A stretch of DNA of 5,207 nucleotides, from contig CACZSO010000306.1 in the NCBI GenBank assembly GCA_902783795.1, forward strand, positions 1 to 5,207, read 5' to 3'. Positions within the stretch are counted from its first letter, which is position 1. Each line of letters opens with the position of its first letter. Shown one piece after another: positions 1 to 5,207 of the stretch. The position numbers and the translations under genes were made by a program. The notes under the pieces were generated by a model. It saw nothing but the letters and a program-made list of their open reading frames with translations, was not told the DNA's origin and did not search any database. The stretch is from an uncultured Eubacteriales bacterium. Lineage in GTDB: Bacteria > Bacillota > Clostridia > Lachnospirales > Lachnospiraceae.

Positions 1-683
1 AATGTTTTCTTCACCGTCTTAAAGCCTTCGCCGCGGCAGTCGGGGCATTTTTCTTTTATGATCTTACCGGTGCCGCCGCAGTCAGGACAGGCCTGTACGT
101 TCCGCATCATGCCGAAAATGGACTGCTGGGTATAAGTCACCTGACCGGTGCCGTTACATTTTTTACAGGTCTCCACTGCAGATCCGGGCTTTGCGCCGGT
201 TCCATGGCAAGTCTCGCACTCTTCTTTTAAATTCAGCGTTATGTTTTTCTCACAGCCTTTGACCATTTCTGCAAAGGAGATCCGCACGGCAGTACGGACA
301 TTCGCACCCCGCTGAGCACCGCCCCGGCCGGATCTGGAAGAATAACTGCCGAAACCTCCGGTACCAAACAGGTCACCGAAAATATCACCAAAAATATCAC
401 CCATACCGGAAGCATTAAAATCAAAGCCGGAGAAACCGGAATTACCCGCTCCTTCACCAAAGGCAGCAAAGCCGTATTGGTCATACTGCTGCCGCTTTTC
501 CGGGTCGGAAAGCACGGCATAAGCTTCAGACGCTTCTTTAAATTTAGCTTCTGCATCTTTATCGTCCGGATGCGCATCAGGATGATATTTTTTCGCGAGC
601 GTCCGGTAGGCTTTTTTCAATTCATCGTCCGTGGCCGTTTTGCTGACTCCCAGGACCTCGTAATAATCTCTTTTATCTGCCAT
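1..683 (-). CDS. dnaJ: Chaperone protein DnaJ (Hsp40), N-terminal part; gene cut by the window edge
   Basis: Co-chaperone that delivers unfolded proteins to DnaK and stimulates its ATP hydrolysis in the cytoplasm. The frame opens with ATG at 683 and stays open to base 1, giving 227 residues; family members are usually about 370-390, so the C-terminal substrate-binding and dimerisation domains lie outside. Seen in order: J domain (about 1-70) beginning MADKRDYYEVLG with the DnaK-activating HPD at 34-36; a Gly/Phe-rich region (about 71-125) with a repeated DIFG/DLFG motif at 96-107; then all four zinc-binding CxxCxGxG motifs at 156-163, 173-180, 199-206 and 213-220, so both zinc sites are intact. 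The start is supported by AGAGG (693-689) five bases upstream. It is the last visible gene of the hrcA-grpE-dnaK-dnaJ operon, 75 bp after dnaK, behind a hairpin. Nothing appears broken; the truncation is only the window limit. Confidence 0.97.
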   Translation of the reverse strand, partial: MADKRDYYEVLGVSKTATDDELKKAYRTLAKKYHPDAHPDDKDAEAKFKEASEAYAVLSDPEKRQQYDQYGFAAFGEGAGNSGFSGFDFNASGMGDIFGDIFGDLFGTGGFGSYSSRSGRGGAQRGANVRTAVRISFAEMVKGCEKNITLNLKEECETCHGTGAKPGSAVETCKKCNGTGQVTYTQQSIFGMMRNVQACPDCGGTGKIIKEKCPDCRGEGFKTVKKT

Positions 684-696
684 ATCAACCTCTATA

Positions 697-721
697 CGGC
701 CCCGTAACATTTACGGGGCCG
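697..721 (-). promoter_or_regulatory. Intercistronic hairpin between dnaK and dnaJ
   Basis: A perfect inverted repeat: GGCCCCGTAA, a 3-base loop, then TTACGGGGCC, extended by one further C-G pair to an 11-bp stem. In the operon transcript it lies after the dnaK stop and ends three bases before the AGAGG ribosome binding site of dnaJ. No T-run follows the stem on the minus strand, so it does not look like a complete intrinsic terminator. More likely roles, by inference, are protecting the 3' end of a processed hrcA-grpE-dnaK message, partial attenuation, or modulation of dnaJ translation. A weaker repeat (GAACTT / AAGTTC, 740-754) sits closer to the dnaK stop. Confidence 0.75.
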
Positions 722-758
722 CAATTATGGATTTTAAAGGAACTTATAAAGTTCACGA

Positions 759-2624
759 TCAGACTTCTCTGAAGTCGCCATCCACCACATCATCGTCCGG
801 GCCGTTAGAAGTTTGGCCGGTATACCCGGTATCCTGGTAGCCGCCCTGCTGGGAAGCTCCCTGGGTCTGCTCGTACATCTTTGCAAACAGCTGGTTAGCG
901 GAATTCAGCAAAGTCTCCTTCTTCGCCTTGATATTCTCGGTATCTGAAGGTGTCATGTTATTGATATCGGAAGCATTGACTGCATCCTCTAATGCCTTAA
1001 GGTCATTTTCAACGGTGGCTTTCAGCGAAGGATCCAGCTTATCCCCCACCTGCTCCATGGCCTGTCTGGTCTGGAAGATCAGGGAATCAGCGTCAGTTCT
1101 GGCATCGATGCCTTCCTTACGGGCCTTATCCTGTGCCTCAAATTCCTGAGCTTCACGGACAGCCTTTTCGATATCCGCATCGGACATGTTGGAGCCGGCG
1201 GTAATGGTGATATGCTGTTCTTTGCCGGTGCCCAGATCCTTAGCGGAAACATTGACGATACCGTTCGCATCGATATCAAAGGTCACTTCGATCTGCGGGA
1301 CGCCGCGCCGTGCCGGCGGGATACCATCCAGACGGAACTGGCCCAGAGACTTATTATCACGGGCAAACTGACGTTCACCCTGGACCACGTTGATGTCCAC
1401 AGCGGTCTGGTTATCTGCCGCCGTAGAGAAGATCTGGCTCTTCTTTGTGGGGATGGTGGTATTCCTTTCGATCAGGTGAGTCGCAACGCCGCCCAGGGTC
1501 TCGATGGACAATGTCAGCGGTGTAACGTCCAGCAGCAGGATATCGCCGGTGCCGGCTTCGCCTGAAAGCTTACCGCCCTGGATAGCCGCGCCGATGGCCA
1601 CGCATTCATCCGGGTTCAATGTCTTAGAGGGCTCATGGCCTGTTAAGGAACGAACCTTATCCTGTGCAGAGATCATACGGGTAGAGCCGCCTACCAGAAG
1701 GACCTTGGAAAGTTCGGAAGCCGAGATACCGGCATCTCTTAAAGCATTCTGGACCGGCACTGCCGTACGCTCGATCAGGTCATGGGTCAGTTCATCAAAT
1801 TTAGCCCTGGTCAGGTTCATATCCAGATGTTTCGGGCCATCTGCCGTCGCGGTGATGAAAGGCAGATTGATATTCGTTGTGGTAGCTGTGGAAAGCTCTT
1901 TTTTCGCTTTCTCGGCAGCTTCTTTAAGACGCTGCAGGGCCATTTTATCTTTGGAAAGATCCACGCCTTCCAGTTTCCGGAATTCGTCTACCATCCAGTT
2001 CGTGATCTTATCATCAAAATCATCGCCGCCCAGGTGGGTATCGCCGTTCGTTGCCAGAACTTCGATAACGCCGTCACCGATCTCGATGATGGAAACATCG
2101 AAGGTACCGCCGCCTAAGTCGTAGACCATGATCTTCTGGTCTTTTTCATTATCCAGGCCATACGCCAGGGCTGCCGCGGTGGGCTCGTTGATGATACGTT
2201 TAACATCCAGTCCTGCGATACGGCCGGCATCTTTTGTCGCCTGACGCTGTGCATCGTTAAAGTAGGCCGGAACGGTAATGACGGCTTCCGTGACTTTCTC
2301 GCCCAGGTAATTCTCAGCATCACTCTTTAATTTCTGCAGGATCATGGCCGAGATCTCCTGCGGAGTATAAGTCTTGCCGTCGATGGTGTTTTTATAATCT
2401 GTGCCCATGTGTCTCTTGATAGAGGAGATGGTGCGGTCAGAGTTTGTCACAGCCTGACGTTTTGCAGACTCACCTACCAGACGCTCGCCGTTCTTTGTGA
2501 AAGCAACGACTGACGGTGTGGTACGGCTGCCTTCCAGATTCGTGATGACTACCGGCTGTCCGCCTTCCATAACAGCTACACATGAATTCGTTGTACCTAG
2601 ATCAATACCAATAATTTTTCCCAT
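759..2624 (-). CDS. dnaK: Molecular chaperone DnaK (Hsp70)
   Basis: Cytoplasmic ATP-dependent chaperone that binds exposed hydrophobic peptide segments, working with DnaJ and GrpE. Complete, 621 residues, normal for the family. Nucleotide-binding domain about 1-360: phosphate loop IDLGTTNS (7-14), catalytic Lys70 (IKRH), NEPTAAALAYG (146-156, Glu147), DLGGGTFDVS (169-178), Thr196 in GDTHLGG at the autophosphorylation position of E. coli Thr199, and adenosine motif GGSTR (312-316). Interdomain linker ILLLD (362-366). Substrate-binding beta domain about 367-480, with Leu377, Ala402 and Val409 at the positions of E. coli Met404, Ala429 and Val436. Helical lid about 480-585, then a Gly/Gln-rich tail ending DDDVVDGDFREV. 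The linker starts 27 residues earlier than in E. coli, consistent with the Gram-positive form lacking the N-lobe insertion. Ser373 replaces the E. coli Gly400 position, probably a lineage difference. Start supported by AAAGGAG (2640-2634), nine bases upstream. It follows grpE by 30 bp in the same operon. Confidence 0.99.
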   Translation of the reverse strand: MGKIIGIDLGTTNSCVAVMEGGQPVVITNLEGSRTTPSVVAFTKNGERLVGESAKRQAVTNSDRTISSIKRHMGTDYKNTIDGKTYTPQEISAMILQKLKSDAENYLGEKVTEAVITVPAYFNDAQRQATKDAGRIAGLDVKRIINEPTAAALAYGLDNEKDQKIMVYDLGGGTFDVSIIEIGDGVIEVLATNGDTHLGGDDFDDKITNWMVDEFRKLEGVDLSKDKMALQRLKEAAEKAKKELSTATTTNINLPFITATADGPKHLDMNLTRAKFDELTHDLIERTAVPVQNALRDAGISASELSKVLLVGGSTRMISAQDKVRSLTGHEPSKTLNPDECVAIGAAIQGGKLSGEAGTGDILLLDVTPLTLSIETLGGVATHLIERNTTIPTKKSQIFSTAADNQTAVDINVVQGERQFARDNKSLGQFRLDGIPPARRGVPQIEVTFDIDANGIVNVSAKDLGTGKEQHITITAGSNMSDADIEKAVREAQEFEAQDKARKEGIDARTDADSLIFQTRQAMEQVGDKLDPSLKATVENDLKALEDAVNASDINNMTPSDTENIKAKKETLLNSANQLFAKMYEQTQGASQQGGYQDTGYTGQTSNGPDDDVVDGDFREV

Positions 2625-2654
2625 GATTCTATGCTCCTTTATACTTATTTTTTA

Positions 2655-3338
2655 TTATTCATAGACTGATACCATGGCATGCCTTAAAACATTGCCTTTA
2701 TAGGTATAGCCTTTCTGCAGCTCCTGCGCTACCATGCCGCTCTTCTCTTCCTCTTCCGAAGGAACCTGCAGCACGGCATTATGCAGGTTCAGATCAAAGG
2801 GTTTATCCACCGTTTCCATGGGTTCTACCCCCAGGTCCGAAAGGACCTTTACAAGCTGCTTGTATATCTGATCCATTCCCTTATAGAACTGGTCGTCCCT
2901 GTCTTCTTCAGGAACAGAAGAAATACCGCGTTCGAAATTATCCACCACCGGAAGGACTCTTTCCACTGCTTTCATGACGCCATTGTCAAACATGGAGGAT
3001 TTTTCTTTTTCAGTCCGTTTGCGGTAATTATCAAATTCCGCCATAAGACGCTGCATCTGGTCAGTGAGCTTCAGGATCTTTTCCTCATATTCGGCTATCT
3101 TTTTATCCTTCTTCCGTGAGAAAAAGCTTTTCTTTTCTTCCGGCTCCTCTGTCAGGACTTCGGGTCCCTCAGCTGCATCCTCTGGAACTTCTTCCGAAAC
3201 AGTTTCTTCTACGGTTTCTTCCGGTGTTTCCTCAGGTTCTTCTTCCGTCAGTTCCTCTGTGTCTTCCGCCTTCAAATCATCCGTATTTTCAAGAATCTCT
3301 TCTTCATTTTCCGGTGTGTTATTTTTAATTTCCGGCAT
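2655..3338 (-). CDS. grpE: Nucleotide exchange factor GrpE
   Basis: Dimeric DnaK partner that opens the ATPase domain to release ADP and acts as a thermosensor in studied species. At 227 residues it is longer than the roughly 190 of typical GrpE, because of an N-terminal tail: in residues 1-68 about 31 are Asp or Glu, in EET/PEE-like repeats, followed by a basic patch KKSFFSRKKDKK (69-80). The conserved part then begins: long paired helix from about 81 including FDNYRKRT (102-109), the VLPVVDNFERG segment (128-138), and the C-terminal beta domain with HNAV (186-189) and QKGYTYKG...VLRHAMVSV (208-225). In the signature usually read FDPN-x-HNAV, the proline is leucine here (FDLN, 181-184). ATG at 3338 follows GGAGG (3349-3345) with six bases between. 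The ribosome binding site starts one base after the hrcA stop, so hrcA and grpE are tightly linked and probably translationally coupled. Confidence 0.97.
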   Translation of the reverse strand: MPEIKNNTPENEEEILENTDDLKAEDTEELTEEEPEETPEETVEETVSEEVPEDAAEGPEVLTEEPEEKKSFFSRKKDKKIAEYEEKILKLTDQMQRLMAEFDNYRKRTEKEKSSMFDNGVMKAVERVLPVVDNFERGISSVPEEDRDDQFYKGMDQIYKQLVKVLSDLGVEPMETVDKPFDLNLHNAVLQVPSEEEEKSGMVAQELQKGYTYKGNVLRHAMVSVYE

Positions 3339-3350
3339 TTCAGACCTCCG

Positions 3351-4382
3351 CTACTCTTTATTATTATATATCTTATCGAGCTGGTCCATGAGGGTCTTCA
3401 GTGTACTGATCACATGTTCATAATCCATACGCTTCGGCCCTACGATACCGATGGTGCCTCTGACACCTTTGCCCAGCTCGTAATTTGCCGTGACGACGGA
3501 ACAGTCCGCCATAGAGGACAATGAAGTTTCATTGCCTATATATACCTGGATGTCCCGGTTAGATCTTAAATGATCATTCAGGATATCTAAAAGCTGATCC
3601 TTCTCTTCAAAGGCCGATATGATATCGGTAGCTGCAGATCCGTCCCGAAGCTCCGGATATTTGAAGATATTCGTGGTACCATAGGTATAAAGCTCCGGTT
3701 TCTGTTCTTTCCCTGAAGAAATGGTCTCTGCAATAGCTTCCAGCACCTGCCCGATAACGCCTGAATAATCTCCTGCCTGTTCTTTCAGAGAACGGATCAT
3801 GGGCAGGCTGATCTCATTCAATGAACGGTTCTGAAGTACGGAATTAAGCAGGATGTTCAGCCTCAGGATCTCTTCGTTCGTAAGACTGGAATCCACTTCA
3901 ATGACACGGTTTTCCATGACATTGCCCTGCAAAACGATGACACAGACCAGATGACGGGAATCCAGATGAGAAAGCTGGATCAGCTTAAGTTCTGTATCAT
4001 TCACTGAAGGGCCTGTGACCATGGTGGCATAATTTGTATTTACTGCCAGGATCCGCGCCATACGTTTCAGCACGTTTTCCACATGATCCATCCGCCGGTT
4101 CAGAAACTCATGAAGGTCTAAGGCTTCCCGTTTCCGGTCTTCCATCATTTCATCAACATACAGCCTATATCCTTTATCTGTAGGGATACGGCCTGCTGAC
4201 GTATGGGGCTGTTCAATATAACCCATTTCTTCCAGATCAGCCATTTCATTCCGTATGGTCGCCGAAGAGACATTCAGGTCACCGAATTTAGAGATCGTCC
4301 GTGAGCCCACCGGCTCTCCGGTTTCCAGGTAGGTCTGGATAATGGCCCTTAATATCTGCAATTTTCTGCTGTCAAGATCCAT
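3351..4382 (-). CDS. hrcA: Heat-inducible transcription repressor HrcA
   Basis: Dimeric DNA-binding repressor of class I heat-shock genes; it binds CIRCE operators and needs the GroE chaperonin for activity in species where this was studied. I start it at ATG 4382, giving 343 residues, the usual family length, with AGGAGGG (4397-4391) eight bases upstream. The frame stays open to a GTG at 4412, but that would add ten residues, lies inside the operator and lacks its own ribosome binding site. Winged-helix domain about 1-75: EPVGSRTIS (23-31), recognition region SSATIRNEM (39-47), wing HTSAGRIPTDKGYRLYVD (60-77). The middle is the GAF-like core with an inserted dimerisation segment; the C-terminal signature is GTIGIVGPKRMDY (309-321). 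It is the first operon gene, directly downstream of two CIRCE copies, so it should be autoregulated. It ends 12 bp before grpE. Confidence 0.97.
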   Translation of the reverse strand: MDLDSRKLQILRAIIQTYLETGEPVGSRTISKFGDLNVSSATIRNEMADLEEMGYIEQPHTSAGRIPTDKGYRLYVDEMMEDRKREALDLHEFLNRRMDHVENVLKRMARILAVNTNYATMVTGPSVNDTELKLIQLSHLDSRHLVCVIVLQGNVMENRVIEVDSSLTNEEILRLNILLNSVLQNRSLNEISLPMIRSLKEQAGDYSGVIGQVLEAIAETISSGKEQKPELYTYGTTNIFKYPELRDGSAATDIISAFEEKDQLLDILNDHLRSNRDIQVYIGNETSLSSMADCSVVTANYELGKGVRGTIGIVGPKRMDYEHVISTLKTLMDQLDKIYNNKE

Positions 4383-4390
4383 TATATATT

Positions 4391-4397
4391 CCCTCCT
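4391..4397 (-). promoter_or_regulatory. hrcA ribosome binding site that decides the start
   Basis: On the minus strand this reads AGGAGGG, a near-complete match to the anti-Shine-Dalgarno sequence, eight bases before ATG 4382. It lies inside the longer open frame that begins with GTG at 4412, so it argues strongly for the inner ATG as the true hrcA start. Confidence 0.9.
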
Positions 4398-4405
4398 GAC
4401 CGTTG

Positions 4406-4432
4406 TTAGCACTCTTGTGCTATGATTGCTAA
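4406..4432 (-). promoter_or_regulatory. CIRCE operator, downstream copy (HrcA binding site)
   Basis: Reads TTAGCACTC, nine bases, GATTGCTAA, against the CIRCE consensus TTAGCACTC-N9-GAGTGCTAA. The left arm is perfect and the right arm has one mismatch; a flanking G/C pair (4405, 4433) extends the symmetry. It lies 23 bp upstream of the hrcA ATG and just downstream of the predicted transcription start, so it is in the 5' untranslated region. HrcA bound here would block promoter clearance; in RNA the arms can also pair. Placement before hrcA is standard for Firmicutes. Confidence 0.95.
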
Positions 4433-4443
4433 CTTCTGGTCAT

Positions 4444-4472
4444 ACTATAGCATAAGCACTCACCTCCGTCAA
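4444..4472 (-). promoter_or_regulatory. Sigma-A-type promoter of the hrcA-grpE-dnaK-dnaJ operon
   Basis: On the minus strand: -35 TTGACG (4472-4467, five of six to consensus), a 17-bp spacer, and -10 TATAGT (4449-4444, five of six) preceded by TGC, an extended -10 element. The predicted start is A at about 4437, leaving a leader of about 55 bases to the hrcA ATG. The promoter is near-consensus, as expected for a gene set held down by a repressor rather than by a weak promoter. One CIRCE overlaps its upstream half and the other begins about five bases past the predicted start. Confidence 0.88.
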
Positions 4473-4479
4473 GTGCTAA
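4453..4479 (-). promoter_or_regulatory. Second, imperfect CIRCE operator overlapping the -35 region
   Basis: Reads TAAGCACTC, nine bases, AAGTGCTAA: each arm matches the CIRCE consensus at eight of nine positions and the spacing is exactly the canonical nine. Its right arm overlaps the first two bases of the -35 (4471-4472), and the left arm fills the promoter spacer next to the extended -10. HrcA bound here would exclude RNA polymerase. Its centre is 47 bp from that of the downstream copy. The two mismatches suggest weaker binding, but exact spacing and position make chance unlikely. Confidence 0.85.
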
Positions 4480-4616
4480 TTTGTTAAATTTCCGTGTTCT
4501 TAAGAAAAAAGAATCACCTGATGGACATGAAATATTCAATGAAGAAAATACGTGAAAAAGATTAAAAAAAACCTTGAAAAATATAGTTTTTTTCACTAAA
4601 AGCTATTGATTTTTTT
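4480..4616. other. AT-rich divergent intergenic stretch with phased A/T tracts
   Basis: Non-coding region between the two divergent transcription units; I see no gene, RNA gene or long repeat in it. From 4555 it holds A or T runs at 4555-4559, 4564-4571, 4577-4581, 4587-4593, 4598-4601 and 4610-4616, with centres about 9.5-13.5 bp apart, close to one helical turn. Such phasing is known to bend DNA. It lies just upstream of, and overlaps, the -35 of the candidate plus-strand promoter, where it could act as an UP-like element. The function is inference. Confidence 0.5.
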
Positions 4617-4634
4617 AATATATAAAGGTAAAAT
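4606..4634 (+). promoter_or_regulatory. Candidate promoter of the methylglyoxal synthase-like gene
   Basis: TTGATT (4606-4611) and TAAAAT (4629-4634) are separated by 17 bp, a good sigma-A pattern, giving a start near 4641 and a leader of about 60 bases. A perfect TATAAT also exists at 4636-4641, but the hexamer 17 bp before it (TTTTAA) is poor, so it may be used with UP-type contacts or not at all. The region is so AT-rich that chance matches are expected. Confidence 0.5.
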
Positions 4635-4688
4635 GTATAATGATTTGTAACTTTATCTTAAACTGATTATGCATTTTGGATAATATTC

Positions 4689-4695
4689 AGAGGAG
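4689..4695 (+). promoter_or_regulatory. Ribosome binding site of the methylglyoxal synthase-like gene
   Basis: AGAGGAG ends four bases before ATG 4700, slightly close but workable. The same frame is open back to a TTG at 4676, which has no ribosome binding site before it and would place this site inside the gene. The ATG is therefore preferred. Confidence 0.75.
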
Positions 4696-4699
4696 TCAG

Positions 4700-5104
4700 A
4701 TGATCACAATTGCTTTGCATGCCGACAACGAGAAGAAAGTACTGCTTGAGAATTTTTGCATAGCCTACAAAAACATACTGAACCGCTACCATCTTATGGC
4801 GACCGCTTCTACCGGTCAGCACATTGCCCTGGTGACCGGCCTGAATATATCCATGCTTCTTTCCGGGGGCCTGGGAGGTGACAAGCAGCTGGAAACAGCT
4901 ATCATGAACGGTGAAGTGGATGTACTTATTTCCTTTGAAAAGGTAAGTCTTGACCATTTCCATGAGATCGCGGACCATAATGCATTAATAAGGCTGTGCG
5001 ATTTTTATTCTATTCCGGTCGCTACAAATATCGCCACAGCAGAATGTCTGATCATGTGTTTGGACAGAGGTGAACTGGACTGGCGGGAAACATTAAAAAA
5101 CTGA
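4700..5104 (+). CDS. mgsA: Methylglyoxal synthase-like protein with altered active-site positions
   Basis: Methylglyoxal synthase converts dihydroxyacetone phosphate to methylglyoxal and phosphate, a cytoplasmic glycolytic bypass. This 134-residue protein has the family length and clear landmarks: IALHAD start, FCIAYKNIL (19-27), ATASTG (34-39), SGGLGGD (55-61), ALIRLCD (95-101), IPVATNIATAE (105-115) and the C-terminal LDRGELDWR (121-129) that I recall from clostridial members. Aligned by eye to the E. coli enzyme, Asp61 keeps the catalytic Asp71, and Lys13, Ser55 and His88 keep Lys23, Ser65 and His98. However, the His19-Asp20 pair is Asp9-Asn10, the TGTTG phosphate loop is TASTG, and the Asp91 region (normally RDPL) is EKVS with a one-residue insertion, leaving Lys81 near that position. 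The frame is uninterrupted, so these look like real substitutions. It may be a divergent enzyme, or a fold relative with lost or changed activity. It is transcribed away from the heat-shock operon with its own promoter, without an evident link. Confidence 0.8.
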   Translation: MITIALHADNEKKVLLENFCIAYKNILNRYHLMATASTGQHIALVTGLNISMLLSGGLGGDKQLETAIMNGEVDVLISFEKVSLDHFHEIADHNALIRLCDFYSIPVATNIATAECLIMCLDRGELDWRETLKN

Positions 5105-5189
5105 ATAAGTCTAAGAAAAAACAGGCTGGTGCATTATCAGCAGGCCGTTGTCAGGATCAGAGAGGCCATGGATTAAAATGCCGCATATT

Positions 5190-5204
5190 CCGCTTTCAAA
5201 GCGG
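5190..5204 (+). terminator. Inverted repeat at the window edge, possible terminator stem
   Basis: CCGCTTT and AAAGCGG flank a single C, giving a short GC-capped stem with an effective 3-5 base loop, 85 bp after the stop of the methylglyoxal synthase-like gene. Whether a T-run follows on the plus strand cannot be seen because the window ends at 5207; on the minus strand none follows directly. The remaining bases from 5105 hold no open frame with a convincing start. Confidence 0.3.
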
Positions 5205-5207
5205 GGA

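Noticed and set aside
1504..2124. A 206-codon plus-strand open frame opposite dnaK, plus other plus-strand frames within 1186-1565 and 1782-2117
   Set aside because: They lie entirely antisense to the strongly conserved dnaK frame and match no family I recognise. Long antisense frames opposite hsp70 genes are a known codon-bias artefact.
4383..4412. Ten-residue N-terminal extension of HrcA from GTG 4412
   Set aside because: It would start inside the CIRCE arm without a ribosome binding site, whereas ATG 4382 has an ideal one and gives the usual family length and N-terminus.
4521..4565. A 14-codon plus-strand frame starting ATG GAC ATG AAA in the intergenic region
   Set aside because: No ribosome binding site, very short, AT-rich context, and located before the candidate promoter of the plus-strand gene.
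4564..4593. A-run and T-run that could pair as a terminator-like hairpin
   Set aside because: The stem would be almost all A-T pairs with a large loop, and no gene ends there; better explained as part of the phased tracts.
4667..4978. A 103-codon minus-strand open frame opposite the methylglyoxal synthase-like gene
   Set aside because: Antisense to a recognisable conserved frame, no family resemblance, and no promoter or ribosome binding site seen.
5105..5176. In-frame continuation after the TGA of the methylglyoxal synthase-like gene up to TAA at 5174, as a possible readthrough extension
   Set aside because: The protein already ends with the family's usual C-terminal LDRGELDWR segment a few residues before TGA, and no signal for readthrough is visible.
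5111..5206. Minus-strand open frame running in from the right edge and ending with TAG at 5111-5113
   Set aside because: Only 31 codons are visible, no recognisable motif, and other frames are equally open over this short stretch, so it is not supportable as a gene end.

Overview
The window carries most of a class I heat-shock operon of Firmicutes type on the minus strand, in the order hrcA-grpE-dnaK-dnaJ. It is read from about 4437 down to 1, and dnaJ runs off the left edge. A divergent plus-strand gene encoding a methylglyoxal synthase-like protein lies on the right. The hrcA-first gene order, the CIRCE operators, strong AGGAGG-like ribosome binding sites, and a DnaK whose ATPase domain lacks the insertion found in Gram-negative DnaK all point to a low/medium-GC Gram-positive bacterium. 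The protein sequences resemble, from memory, those of Clostridia, most likely a Lachnospiraceae-type anaerobe. That placement is inference; no search was run.

Layout. 1-683: N-terminal 227 residues of DnaJ (J domain, G/F region, complete zinc-finger region). 684-758: dnaK-dnaJ spacer with a perfect 11-bp-stem hairpin abutting the dnaJ ribosome binding site. 759-2624: complete dnaK. 2655-3338: grpE with a long acidic N-terminal tail. 3351-4382: hrcA, started at an internal ATG with a good ribosome binding site rather than at an upstream GTG that falls inside the operator. 4406-4479: the operon control region. It has a strong sigma-A-type promoter (TTGACG, 17 bp, TGC-TATAGT) with one CIRCE just downstream of the predicted start and a second, imperfect CIRCE overlapping the -35 and spacer. 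4480-4699: non-coding AT-rich divergent region with phased A/T tracts and a plausible promoter for the plus-strand gene. 4700-5104: methylglyoxal synthase-like gene. 5105-5207: no convincing gene; an inverted repeat at the far end may be part of a terminator.

How the parts work together. HrcA is the repressor that binds CIRCE, and it regulates its own operon. Repression is relieved when folding machinery is occupied by unfolded protein. DnaK is the ATP-dependent chaperone, DnaJ delivers substrate and triggers ATP hydrolysis, and GrpE exchanges ADP for ATP. The plus-strand gene has no clear functional link to the operon.

The most interesting points are the two-operator arrangement around the promoter, the altered active-site positions of the methylglyoxal synthase-like protein, and the intercistronic hairpin before dnaJ. 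I found no evidence for a wholly new system here; most of the window is conserved housekeeping sequence.
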